Shown: piece by piece, positions 44,263 to 54,223 of the stretch
Numbering within the stretch: the first letter of the stretch is position 1
How the letters are laid out: every line of letters begins with the position of its first letter
DNA from: Micromonospora sp. RP3T
Lineage (GTDB): Bacteria > Actinomycetota > Actinomycetes > Mycobacteriales > Micromonosporaceae
Direction of reading: 5' to 3'
DNA length: 64,000 bases
NCBI RefSeq assembly: GCF_003027925.1
Contig: NZ_PYPS01000006.1
Location: 1 to 64,000, forward strand
Position numbers and translations under genes: made by a program
Notes under the pieces: generated by a model
What the model saw: only the letters and a program-made list of their open reading frames with translations
The model's database searches: none
Told to the model about the DNA's origin: nothing

Positions 44263-44847
44263 TCAGAGCAGGGCGCCCTCGTCGTGCAGCCAGTCGACGA
44301 ACGTGGTGGCCACCGCGGCGCCGCAGTCGAGCATCTCGACCAGCAGCGCGTCGTGGGTGCCGGCGCCGAGCGGCACCTGCAGCTCGGCGTAGATCGGGAG
44401 CTGGCCACGCTCGGTCGGGTCGCCGATGTACGCCTTGCAGAACCGTCGGGTGTGGTTCCACTCGTTCACCACCCGGTAGGCCCGGTCGGCCCAGTCCGGC
44501 GGCACCGTCGCGTGTGGACGGGCCCGCATCACGAGGATCTCGTCCTCCGGCCCTTCCAGCGCGACCAGCACGGCGTGCCGCTCCCACATGGCCAGCAGGT
44601 TGCCGTCACCGTCGGCCAGGTAACGCACGTCGAGCAGGTCGAGCGCGTCACAGACCCGGCTCAGCGTGACCGGGGCGACAGTGGCCGGCATGTCCGCGAT
44701 GACCGGCCGCTCGGGCGCCGCCGCGTCGTCGTCCGGCCGGCGTGGGGTCGGTGGCCCGACCCGGACGTTGTCGTCCACTGTGGTCCCGCTTCGGGTTTCC
44801 GGCTCGCCGCCACCGGCGGGACCGGGGCGCCATGACCACCACGGCAT
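44263..44847 (-). CDS. YbjN domain protein
   Basis: The 194-residue protein has a disordered N-terminal 50 residues (MPWWSWRPG through PERPVIADMP) and a YbjN-type alpha/beta domain (DALDLLDVRYLADGDGNLLAMWE, VVNEWNHTRRFCKAYI). The domain is structurally related to type III secretion chaperones; actinobacterial members often bind partner proteins, but the role here is unknown. GAGGTG eight bases before ATG 44847 supports the start. A palindromic element surrounds its promoter region. Confidence 0.8.
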   Translation of the reverse strand: MPWWSWRPGPAGGGEPETRSGTTVDDNVRVGPPTPRRPDDDAAAPERPVIADMPATVAPVTLSRVCDALDLLDVRYLADGDGNLLAMWERHAVLVALEGPEDEILVMRARPHATVPPDWADRAYRVVNEWNHTRRFCKAYIGDPTERGQLPIYAELQVPLGAGTHDALLVEMLDCGAAVATTFVDWLHDEGALL

Positions 44848-44870
44848 CGCTCGCGCACCTCACTCCCCAG

Positions 44871-44902
44871 CGGATCCAGCCGCCTACGGTGCGTTGGATC
44901 CG
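44871..44902 (-). promoter_or_regulatory. Inverted repeat around the putative YbjN-gene promoter
   Basis: CGGATCCA (44871-44878) and TGGATCCG (44895-44902) are perfect 8-bp complements 16 bases apart. On the minus strand a TAGGCG hexamer lies between them, so a repressor bound here would cover the -10 region. Confidence 0.45.
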
Positions 44903-44973
44903 AGGATGGACGGTACCCGGACAGCCGGCAGGAGGCATCCCCCCACCGGCCGCCCCAGCCCGGAAGAATGATG

Positions 44974-45000
44974 CCGGGTCATCCGTTCGGATGAACCCGG
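44974..45000 (-). terminator. Terminator overlapping a stop codon
   Basis: A 12-bp stem with one bulged base (CCGGGT-CATCCG-TT-CGGATG-A-ACCCGG) includes the stop codon (44979-44981) of the minus-strand gene. It ends the ettA-thioesterase operon. Confidence 0.65.
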
Positions 45001-45653
45001 GTAGGCGTGAGTGCAAGGTCCGCGACCGTCCGCGACCACGCCGCCCCGTACGGCCCGACCAGCCCGACCCAGTGACCGGCCACCCGCACCTGAACGTCGC
45101 CGGCACCGGTGCCGAGGAAGCCGAGCCGCACCACGCCCTGCACCAGCCGCTGCGACACCTCCACCGGCGCGCTGGGCGCGCCGTCCGGGGTCACCACCAC
45201 CGCGACGTGGTCCAGCAGCGCGTCCCGCAGCACCCGCTGGCCGACCGCCCGGCCCGCCACCCCGTGGGTGGCCGCCTCGCGCAGCGTCCCGGCCGCCGCG
45301 TCCGCGATCCGGCGCAGCTCCGCGCCGGGCAGCAGCTCGACCGGGCGGCTGACCGGTGGCGGCAGCGGCCAGCGCCAGCCGTCGTCGCGTCGCCGCGGTA
45401 GCGCCGTGCCTCCGGCGGAGAGTTCGGCCAACAGGTCCGCGGCGGCGACCGTGACGTCGCCGGGCGCGTCCCCGGGCACGGTACGCACCACGAGCACCCC
45501 CCAGGGCAGGCGGGCCCAGAGGGCGGTACGGCCGACGCCGGGCACCGGACGGAGCCGGACCAGGACGGCCGGGTCGAGCCGGACCAGCCGGGCGAGGAAC
45601 GCGCCGGCGTCGGCCACCCCGGTCAACCCGTGCCCGCCCGTCGTCCCGGTCAT
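44979..45653 (-). CDS. Conserved protein of unknown function in the ettA operon
   Basis: The 224-residue protein has no recognised domain. Visible features are an N-terminal helical part (AFLARLVRLDPAVLVRLR), two WARLPWGVLVVRT-like beta segments, a charged PRRRDDGWRWPLPPP stretch, and a C-terminal part with LDHVAVVV and WVGLVGPYGAAWS. No signal peptide or membrane helix is seen, so it is probably cytosolic. Its start overlaps the thioesterase stop (ATGA), which shows it is the last gene of that operon. Confidence 0.7.
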   Translation of the reverse strand: MTGTTGGHGLTGVADAGAFLARLVRLDPAVLVRLRPVPGVGRTALWARLPWGVLVVRTVPGDAPGDVTVAAADLLAELSAGGTALPRRRDDGWRWPLPPPVSRPVELLPGAELRRIADAAAGTLREAATHGVAGRAVGQRVLRDALLDHVAVVVTPDGAPSAPVEVSQRLVQGVVRLGFLGTGAGDVQVRVAGHWVGLVGPYGAAWSRTVADLALTPTRVHPNG

Positions 45654-46085
45654 CCGGTCAGCCCGGGGGCGTGGCGGAGCAGGAACACCCGCTCGTCGGC
45701 GGAGATCCGGCGCGGGCGCTGGGTGGACAGGTCGAACGGGACCAGCACCGACCGGGCGGTGCCGGCCAGCGTGTCGCCGTCGTACAGCTCGTACGCGACC
45801 GAGAAGGAGGCGGCCCGGATCTCGTCGACCCAGAGCTCGATCCGCACCGTCGGCGCGGCCTCCGCGCTGGCCCGGCCGAGCGCGTAGTCGACCGGGCGCA
45901 GGTAGTCGACCTCGTGCCGGCGGATGACCACCCCGTCGGCGAACGAGTCGACGCCCCACGCCCGGCCGCCGGCGAACATCATCGCCACCCGGGCCTCCTC
46001 GTAGAGCGTGAGGAAGCGGGCGTTGTTGACGTGGCCGTACGCGTCCAGGTCGGACCAGCGCAGCGCGCAGTGGTAGACGAACCGG

Positions 46086-46093
<8 letters not shown>
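45650..46093 (-). CDS. Acyl-CoA thioesterase, 4HBT hotdog fold
   Basis: The 147-residue protein is a YbgC/FadM-type hotdog thioesterase: RWSDLDAYGHVNNARFLTLYEEAR carries the catalytic Asp (D15 or D17) and the HVNN signature. It should hydrolyse medium- or long-chain acyl-CoA thioesters. It starts at GTG 46093 inside the end of ettA (8-bp overlap) and its stop overlaps the next gene by 4 bp. Association of ettA with a thioesterase is common in actinomycetes. The specificity is unknown. Confidence 0.9.
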
Positions 46094-47762
<1,669 letters not shown>

Positions 47763-47975
47763 GGTGCGGGCTACCTCCGTCGGTTGCGATCGCGGGCTTG
47801 CGGGGCGCGGGGCGCGGGCTTCGACTCCGCCCGCCGCCGCCGGCCGGGAGCCGGCCGTGCGCACGCCGTCGTCAATCCTGACAGGTACGGGCGGCCGCGC
47901 CCACATCACCCCACCCCAGCCCTGGTACGGCGTGGCCCGTTGCAGCCCTCGATACTACTCACTAGCCTTTTCAGT

Positions 47976-48260
47976 ATGACCAAGAAGATCGCGATCAGCG
48001 TCCCGGACGACGTCGCGGCGCGACTGGCGGAGGAACCCAACGTCTCCGCCTTCGTCACGGAGAGCGTGCGGCAGCGGATGGCCGGGGAACGCACCCGTCG
48101 GGCCCTGCGACAGGTCGGCTTCCGACTCGCCGACGACCGGCTGGCCGAGGCGGGACGCACGCTCGACGAGGCCCAGGCAGCGATCACGCCGGAGCTGCGC
48201 GCCCGGGCGGCGGCGCTGCTGAGCGAGTCGTCCCGTGGACGGTTGACCGCCGGTGGCTGA
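47976..48260 (+). CDS. Ribbon-helix-helix antitoxin-like protein
   Basis: The 94-residue protein starts TKKIAISVPDDVAARLAEE, the beta strand and first helix of a CopG/ribbon-helix-helix DNA-binding fold, followed by FVTESVRQRM. The C-terminal half is helical and should bind a partner. It overlaps the PIN-like gene downstream by 8 bp, the usual antitoxin-toxin order. ATG 47976 is preceded by a short AT-rich stretch (TACTACTCACTAGCCTTTTC) unlike its surroundings and probably containing the promoter; a leaderless transcript is possible. Confidence 0.75.
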   Translation: MTKKIAISVPDDVAARLAEEPNVSAFVTESVRQRMAGERTRRALRQVGFRLADDRLAEAGRTLDEAQAAITPELRARAAALLSESSRGRLTAGG

Positions 48261-48639
48261 CCCCGGGCTGGTGCTCGACACCGCGTGCCTGCTGGCATAT
48301 TCCGAGGGCGCCGAGACGGTCGGCGAGCAGATCGTCCAGGTGGCGGACCGAGGGCAGTACGTGATCGTGCCCGCGCTCTGCCTGGCCGAGGCGTACCGCC
48401 GGGTGAACACCGACGGCTGGCGCCTTCTGGACATTCTCGGCGACCTCGACCAGGCGGTCGTCGCGCCGGTCGCGCACGACACGTGCATGTTCCTCGGTGG
48501 CTGGTCGCGCACCTTGGGCAGCATGGACCTGGCCCAGACGGCGCTGGAGGCCGCTCGGGCCACCACACCGATCATAACGGATCGGCGGGAGCTGCTCGGC
48601 GAGGTGCTGCCGAAGGAATGGCCGGTCATCGACCTGTGA
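48253..48639 (+). CDS. PIN-like toxin candidate
   Basis: The 128-residue protein looks like a diverged VapC-type PIN domain: VLDTACLLAY gives D9, LAEAYRR gives E46, SMDLAQTALEA gives D92 and ITDRRELL gives D110, the four acidic positions of PIN RNases in order and spacing. Toxic RNase activity is inference. GTG 48253 lies inside the upstream RHH gene (8-bp overlap), so the two form a typical type II pair. No repeats flank the pair, so recent transfer is not evident. Confidence 0.7.
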   Translation: MADPGLVLDTACLLAYSEGAETVGEQIVQVADRGQYVIVPALCLAEAYRRVNTDGWRLLDILGDLDQAVVAPVAHDTCMFLGGWSRTLGSMDLAQTALEAARATTPIITDRRELLGEVLPKEWPVIDL

Positions 48640-48779
48640 GCCGGGTGTCGACAAGATCACGGGCAGGGTTCGGCGGTTCCGGGGGCGGGTAGTGGACTCC
48701 GGCACGGGGGATCAGACGCCGCAGCTACGCTCAGTACGCTCATCGCGGTGGACCCGTCAGTACCCGGAGGTGGCCGATC

Positions 48780-50180
48780 GTGACCGTCCGTAGCTCCTTT
48801 GTCGTAGTGGCCAACCGACTGCCGGTCGACGAGGTGAGCACACCCGAGGGACGGCAGTGGCGGCGCAGCCCCGGCGGCCTGGTGACCGCGCTGCACCCGG
48901 TGCTCGCCGAGCACCAGGGCACCTGGGTCGGGTGGGCCGGCGGCACCGGCGCCGCGCCCGAGCCGTTCGACCTGGAGGGCATCCGGCTGCACCCGGTGCC
49001 GCTGAGCGCCGAGGAGCTGGAGCGCTACTACGAGGGCCAGTCCAACGCGACGATCTGGCCGCTCTACCACGACGCCGTCGAGACGCCCGCCTACAAGCGG
49101 CGCTGGCGCGAGGCGTACCGCCTGGTGAACGCCCGGTTCGCGGAGGCCGCGGCGGACGTGGCGGCCGAGGGCGCCACGGTCTGGGTCCAGGACTACCAGC
49201 TCCAACTCGTCCCGGCGATGCTGCGCGAGCTGCGCCCCGACCTGAAGATCGGGTTCTTCCTGCACATCCCGTTCCCGCCGATCGAGCTGTTCATGCAGAT
49301 GCCGTTCCGCGCCGAGATCCTGCGCGGCCTGCTCGGCGCCGACCTGGTCGGTTTCCAGCAGCGGCTGGCGGCGCAGAACTTCGTCCGGCTGGCCCGGCAC
49401 CTGCTCGGCCTGCGCTACGAGGGGCAGATGATCCAGGTCGACGGCCGGCAGGTGAAGGCCGGCGCGTTCCCCATCTCGATCGAGACCAGGGAGATGGAAC
49501 GGCTGGCCGAGGACCCGACGATCCAGGCCCGGGCCAAGCAGATCCGCGAGGAGCTGGGCAACCCCAAGACGATCATCCTGGGCGTCGACCGGCTCGACTA
49601 CACCAAGGGCATCGAGCTCCGACTCAAGGCCTTCCGGGAACTCCTTGCTGACGGAAAGTTGACAGTTCCGGACGCGGTTATGGTGCAGGTCGCCACGCCC
49701 AGCCGCGAGCGCGTGGAGCACTACCAGGCACTTCGGGTGAAGGTGGAACGCGAGGTTGGCCGGATCAATGGTGAATTCGGCCGGGTCGGCGTGCCTGCTG
49801 TTCATTATCTGCATCAGTCGTACAGTCGCTCCGAGTTGGCGGCGATGTACGTGGCCGCCGACGTGATGATGGTGACCCCGCTGCGAGACGGAATGAATCT
49901 GGTGGCCAAGGAGTACGTCGCATCGCGCGCCGACCAGGGCGGCGCGCTCGTGCTCAGTGAGTTCGCCGGCGCCGCCACCGAGCTGCGCCAGGCGTTCCTG
50001 TGTAATCCGCACGACCCGGACGCGGTGAAGGACGCGTTGCTCCGGGCCGTGCACGTCGAAAAGCCCGAAGCCCGCCGCCGGATGCGCGTCATGCAGCGCC
50101 ATCTGCGCAGCCACGATGTCGGCCACTGGGCCAAGTCGTTCCTCAGCGAGCTCGGTGTCCCCGATACGGAGGCTGCGTGA
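48780..50180 (+). CDS. otsA: Trehalose-6-phosphate synthase
   Basis: The 466-residue GT20 enzyme joins UDP- or GDP-glucose to glucose 6-phosphate. Blocks [11 protein letters not shown] (8-18), the [15 protein letters not shown] loop, [23 protein letters not shown] (substrate-binding Arg/Lys) and [16 protein letters not shown] are all intact. GGAGG lies nine bases before GTG 48780. Its stop overlaps the next gene by 4 bp (GTGA), so synthase and phosphatase are co-translated. Between about 49640 and 49910 the codon use is clearly less GC-biased (cat, tat, gtt, aat, gga codons) than in the rest of the gene. Confidence 0.97.
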   Translation: MTVRSSFVVVANRLPVDEVSTPEGRQWRRSPGGLVTALHPVLAEHQGTWVGWAGGTGAAPEPFDLEGIRLHPVPLSAEELERYYEGQSNATIWPLYHDAVETPAYKRRWREAYRLVNARFAEAAADVAAEGATVWVQDYQLQLVPAMLRELRPDLKIGFFLHIPFPPIELFMQMPFRAEILRGLLGADLVGFQQRLAAQNFVRLARHLLGLRYEGQMIQVDGRQVKAGAFPISIETREMERLAEDPTIQARAKQIREELGNPKTIILGVDRLDYTKGIELRLKAFRELLADGKLTVPDAVMVQVATPSRERVEHYQALRVKVEREVGRINGEFGRVGVPAVHYLHQSYSRSELAAMYVAADVMMVTPLRDGMNLVAKEYVASRADQGGALVLSEFAGAATELRQAFLCNPHDPDAVKDALLRAVHVEKPEARRRMRVMQRHLRSHDVGHWAKSFLSELGVPDTEAA

Positions 50181-52777
50181 CCCCGCCCGCTGCCGCCACC
50201 TCCTCCGGTGGCGTGCTCGACCCGGAACTGCGTGCCGCGATCGGCCGCATCGCCCGGACTCCCCAACTCCTGATCGCCTGCGACTACGACGGCACACTGG
50301 CGCCGATCGTCGAGGATCCGACCAGGGCCGTACCGCTGCCCGAGTCGGTGGCCGCGATCCGGGCGCTGGCCTCGCTGCCGCAGACCAGCGTCGCGGTGGT
50401 CTCCGGGCGCGCGCTGCGCGACCTGGCCACCCTCTCCCGGCTGCCGAGTGAGGTGCACCTCGTCGGCAGCCACGGCTCCGAGTTCGACATCGGCTTCGTC
50501 GAGCGGCTCAGCCCGGAGCTGATCGCGGTCCGACACCGGCTCCGCCAGGAACTGCGCGAGATCGCCTCGGCCCACCCGGGCGTCCGGCTGGAACGCAAGC
50601 CGGCCAGCGTCGCCGTACACACCCGGGGGGTCGACCCGCAGGTCGCCGCCGCCGCCGTGGACGCGGTCCGCAGCGGCCCCGCCACCTGGGACGGCGTCAC
50701 CGTCACCCAGGGCAAGGAGGTCATCGAGCTGTCGGTGGTGGCCACCCACAAGGGCACCGCGGTCGACCAGCTCCGGACCCAGCTCGCGGCCGGAGCGGTG
50801 CTCTTCATCGGCGACGACGTCACCGACGAGAACGCGTTCGGCAACCTGCACGGGCCGGACGTCGGCATCAAGATCGGCCCCGGCGACACCCAGGCCGACT
50901 ACCGGGTGGCCGAGCCGATCGAGGCGGCCCGCGCGCTCGGCCTGCTGCTGGAGACCCGGCGGCACTGGCTCTTCGGGGAGCGGGCGGTGCCGATCGAGCG
51001 GCACTCGATGCTCGCCAACGGGCGTACGGTCGCGCTCGTCACACCGGAAGCCAAGATCACCTGGCTGTGCCACCCGAAGCCGGACTCGGCGGCGATCTTC
51101 GCCGACCTGGTGGGTGGCAGCCCGGCCGGGCACTTCACCATCGGCCCGGAGCGCGGCGGCATCCCGCTGGGCCAGCGCTACCGCAGCAACACCATGACGG
51201 TGGAGACCCGCTGGTCCGGCCTGACCGTCACCGACTGGCTGGACCTGCCGGTCCGGGAGACCACGCCGGACGACCCGGCCGTGGTCAGCGGCGACTCGAC
51301 CCTCGTCCGGGTGCTCAGCGGCACCGGGCGGGCCCGCGTCGAGTTCGCCCCGCGCCCCGAGTTCGGGCAGGTCGCGGTGCAGCTCCAGCCGCTCGACGAC
51401 GGGCTGCTGGTGCTCGGCTCCAACGAGCCGGTCGCGCTGCACTCCCCCGGCGTCGAGTGGGAGGTCACCAACGACGCCGGGTACGAGACCGCGAAGGCGG
51501 TGGTGGACCTCTCCGCCGCCGGCGGGCAGGTGGTGCTGGAGCTGCGCTTCGGCACGCAGAGCCTGGAGCCGCACCGGGTGCCGGTGCACGAGCGGCAGGC
51601 CGCCGCCGAGCAGCCCTGGAAGGACTGGGTGGCCTCGCTGCGGCTGCCCACCACCGCCCGGGACCTGGTCGCCCGCAGCGCGCTCACCCTGCGCGGTCTC
51701 ACCCACGAGCCGACCGGTTCGATCCTCGCCGCGGCGACCACCTCGCTCCCCGAGGAGCTGGGCGGCGTCCGCAACTGGGACTACCGCTACTGCTGGCTGC
51801 GGGACGCGGCGATGACCGCGCGGTCACTCGTCGACCTCGGCTCCACCGAGGAGGCCGAAGGGCTGCTGCGCTGGATCGACGGCGTGGTGGAGCGCACCGG
51901 CGGGCACCCGGAGCGGCTGCACCCGCTCTACACCGTCGACGGCTACGAGTTGGGCGCCGAGGCGGTCATCGACACGCTGCCCGGCTACGCCGGCTCCCGG
52001 CCGGTACGGGTCGGCAACCTGGCCAACCACCAGCTCCAGCTCGACGTCTTCGGCCCGGTGGCGGACCTGATCGCCGCGGTGGCCGACGCCCGGGGCTCGG
52101 TCCGCGACGACGAGTGGCGGGTGCTGGAGAACATGGTCGAGGCGGTCCGCCGCCGCTGGCACGAGCCCGACCACGGCATCTGGGAGGCCCGCCTCCCACC
52201 CCGGCACCACGTGTTCTCCAAGGTCATGCTCTGGATGACAGTCGACCGGGCGCTGCACGTGGTGCGGCAGCACGGCGGCCAGGACCGGCCGGAGTGGGTC
52301 GACCTGCGCGACCGGATCGGGGCCAACGTGCTGGACGAGGGCTGGCACCCGGAGGCCGAGGCGTACAGCGTCGCGTACGGGCACGACGAGATGGACGCCT
52401 CGTCGCTCTGGATCGGCCTGTCCGGGCTGCTCCCCGGCGACGACCCGCGGTTCCTCTCCACCGTGCTCAAGATCGAGGCGGACCTGCGCAGTGGCCCGGT
52501 GGTCTACCGCTACCACTGGGACGACGGCCTGCCCGGCCGGGAGGGCGGCTTCCACATCTGCACGGCGTGGCTGATCGAGGCGTACCTGCGCACCGGCCGC
52601 CGCACCGACGCCGAGGAGCTGTTCACCCAGATGATCGACACGGCCGGTCCCACCGGCCTGCTCCCCGAGCAGTACGACCCGCTGGCCGAACGGGGCCTGG
52701 GCAACCACCCGCAGGCGTACAGCCACCTCGGCCTGATCCGCTGCGCCCTGCTCCTGGACAACATGCTCAAGCAGTAA
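50177..52777 (+). CDS. otsB: Trehalose-6-phosphate phosphatase fused to a GH15 glucoamylase/trehalase
   Basis: The 866-residue protein is a fusion. Residues 1 to about 265 are a HAD phosphatase of the OtsB type: nucleophile D36 and D38 ([10 protein letters not shown]), [20 protein letters not shown] (about 212-221). Residues about 275 to 866 are a GH15 domain with an N-terminal beta-sandwich ([20 protein letters not shown]) and an alpha/alpha barrel ([43 protein letters not shown] with the catalytic acid/base). Actinobacterial GH15 proteins include trehalases, so one polypeptide may make and break trehalose. It is cytosolic. The GTGA overlap with otsA sets the start. Confidence 0.92.
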   Translation: MTPPAAATSSGGVLDPELRAAIGRIARTPQLLIACDYDGTLAPIVEDPTRAVPLPESVAAIRALASLPQTSVAVVSGRALRDLATLSRLPSEVHLVGSHGSEFDIGFVERLSPELIAVRHRLRQELREIASAHPGVRLERKPASVAVHTRGVDPQVAAAAVDAVRSGPATWDGVTVTQGKEVIELSVVATHKGTAVDQLRTQLAAGAVLFIGDDVTDENAFGNLHGPDVGIKIGPGDTQADYRVAEPIEAARALGLLLETRRHWLFGERAVPIERHSMLANGRTVALVTPEAKITWLCHPKPDSAAIFADLVGGSPAGHFTIGPERGGIPLGQRYRSNTMTVETRWSGLTVTDWLDLPVRETTPDDPAVVSGDSTLVRVLSGTGRARVEFAPRPEFGQVAVQLQPLDDGLLVLGSNEPVALHSPGVEWEVTNDAGYETAKAVVDLSAAGGQVVLELRFGTQSLEPHRVPVHERQAAAEQPWKDWVASLRLPTTARDLVARSALTLRGLTHEPTGSILAAATTSLPEELGGVRNWDYRYCWLRDAAMTARSLVDLGSTEEAEGLLRWIDGVVERTGGHPERLHPLYTVDGYELGAEAVIDTLPGYAGSRPVRVGNLANHQLQLDVFGPVADLIAAVADARGSVRDDEWRVLENMVEAVRRRWHEPDHGIWEARLPPRHHVFSKVMLWMTVDRALHVVRQHGGQDRPEWVDLRDRIGANVLDEGWHPEAEAYSVAYGHDEMDASSLWIGLSGLLPGDDPRFLSTVLKIEADLRSGPVVYRYHWDDGLPGREGGFHICTAWLIEAYLRTGRRTDAEELFTQMIDTAGPTGLLPEQYDPLAERGLGNHPQAYSHLGLIRCALLLDNMLKQ

Positions 52778-52852
52778 CCCGACCACGCTGACGCGGCCCG
52801 GGACCCCACGGTCCCGGGCCGCCCCACATCCCCCACCCCACCCCACACCTGC

Positions 52853-52926
52853 GTCGATCTTGCGCTTACTGCCCGGACCAAACGGGCGAATCGGGGCATC
52901 CCTGGGGCGTCAAGTGCAAGATCGAT
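52853..52926. repeat. Intergenic inverted repeat with GATC arms
   Basis: GTCGATCTTGCGCTT (52853-52867) pairs with AAGTGCAAGATCGAT (52912-52926) over 15 positions with two G-U pairs and a 44-base loop. It lies between the convergent otsB-GH15 and cysG-type genes and may terminate both. The rest of 52778-52963 holds nothing else obvious. Confidence 0.6.
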
Positions 52927-52963
52927 GTCGTGGGCGGTGGCGTGAAGGCACGTGGGCCGCGGG

Positions 52964-54223
52964 TCAGGGGGTCAGGGCGGTGACGACGTCGCCGATGACC
53001 ACGATGGCGGGTGGGCGGAGGCCCGCGGCGGTGACGTCGGCGGCCACCGCGCCGAGGGTCGAGCGGAGAGTGCGCTGGGTGGCGGTGGTGCCCTCCTGGA
53101 TCACCACCGCCGGAGTGGTCGGCGGTCTGCCGTGCGCGATCAGCGTCGCCGCGATCGCCGCCAGGTTCTTCAGGCCCATCAGGACCACCAGCGTGCCCCG
53201 CAGACCCGCCAGCGACTCCCAGCTCACCAGCGAGGCCGGCGAGTCCGGCGCGACGTGCCCGGACACCACGGTGAACTCGTGCGCCACCGCCCGGTGGGTC
53301 ACCGGCACCCCGGCCACCCCGGGCACCGCGATCGCGCTGGTCACCCCCGGCACCACGGTCACCGGCACCCCCGCCTCGGCGCAGGCCAGCAACTCCTCGC
53401 CACCGCGCCCGAAGACGTACGGGTCGCCGCCCTTGAGCCGGACCACCACCTTGCCGGCCCGGGCCCGGTCCACCAGGATCCGGTTGATCTCCTCCTGGGC
53501 GCGCGACGGCCCGTACGGGATCTTCGACGCGTCGACCAGCTCGACGTCCGACCGCAGCTCGTCCAGGAGCAGCCCGGGGACGAGCCGGTCGGCGACCACC
53601 ACCTCGGCCTCGGTGAGCAGCCGCCAGCCCTTCACCGTGATCAGCTCCGGATCGCCGGGCCCGGCCCCGACCAGCGCCACACGCCCACCGCGGCCGGCGG
53701 TGTTAAGCGGGGCCCCCTCCGCTACCGAATCCGTTAACCGGGGGCCCGTCCTTGCGCTCAGGAGGGTGCGGACGGCGTCGCGGACCGCCCTCGCGCGGTG
53801 CGGGTCGCCACCGCCGAGCACGGCCACCGTTACCGGGCCGTGCCGGGTCACCGCGGGCGTCCACGCGCTGGCCGCGACGCGGTCGTCGGCCCGGACGCAG
53901 AAGATCCGCCGCTCGGCCGCGGCGGCGCTCACCGCCGCGGCGGCGGCCCGGTCGTCCACCGCCACCTGCACCAGCCAGGCGCCGTCCAGGTCACCGACGG
54001 CGAAGCGCCGCGGCTCCCAGCGCAGCCGCCCGGCGTCGGCATGGGCGCGCAGCGCCGGCGTCAGCTCCGGCGACACCAGCAGGACGTCCGCGCCGGCATC
54101 GAGCAGCGCGGGCACCCGCCGGGTGGCCACCGCTCCGCCACCCACCACGACCACACGCCGACCGGCCAGCCGCAACCCCAGGGGGTACGGGCTGGGTGAC
54201 GCCTCCGGGGCCGGACCGCTCAC
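52964..54223 (-). CDS. cobA: CysG-type fusion: precorrin-2 dehydrogenase and uroporphyrinogen-III C-methyltransferase
   Basis: The 419-residue protein has an N-terminal NAD-binding dehydrogenase/ferrochelatase-type domain (VVVVGGGAVATRRVPALLDAG, about 24-44) and a C-terminal SAM-dependent methyltransferase (VALVGAGPGDPELITVKG 182-199, RLKGGDPYVFGRGGEE, VVPGVTSAIAVPGVAGVPVTHR). It converts uroporphyrinogen III to precorrin-2 and on to sirohydrochlorin, feeding cobalamin and sirohaem. The linker at about 156-174 (SARTGPRLTDSVAEGAPLN) is encoded by dispersed repeat copy D, read in frame without a stop. GTG 54223 overlaps the cobT stop by 4 bp. The locus symbol could equally be cysG. Confidence 0.92.
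   Translation of the reverse strand: MSGPAPEASPSPYPLGLRLAGRRVVVVGGGAVATRRVPALLDAGADVLLVSPELTPALRAHADAGRLRWEPRRFAVGDLDGAWLVQVAVDDRAAAAAVSAAAAERRIFCVRADDRVAASAWTPAVTRHGPVTVAVLGGGDPHRARAVRDAVRTLLSARTGPRLTDSVAEGAPLNTAGRGGRVALVGAGPGDPELITVKGWRLLTEAEVVVADRLVPGLLLDELRSDVELVDASKIPYGPSRAQEEINRILVDRARAGKVVVRLKGGDPYVFGRGGEELLACAEAGVPVTVVPGVTSAIAVPGVAGVPVTHRAVAHEFTVVSGHVAPDSPASLVSWESLAGLRGTLVVLMGLKNLAAIAATLIAHGRPPTTPAVVIQEGTTATQRTLRSTLGAVAADVTAAGLRPPAIVVIGDVVTALTP
53700..53757 (-). repeat. Dispersed 58-bp repeat, copy D, inside a coding region (minus orientation)
   Basis: On the minus strand the copy reads GCGCAAGGACGGGCCCCCGG, TTAACGGATTCGGTAGCGGA and GGGGGCCCCGCTTAACAC. It falls exactly in the linker between the two enzyme domains of the CysG-type gene. 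The reading frame used avoids the TAA present in GTTAAC. Confidence 0.92.
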
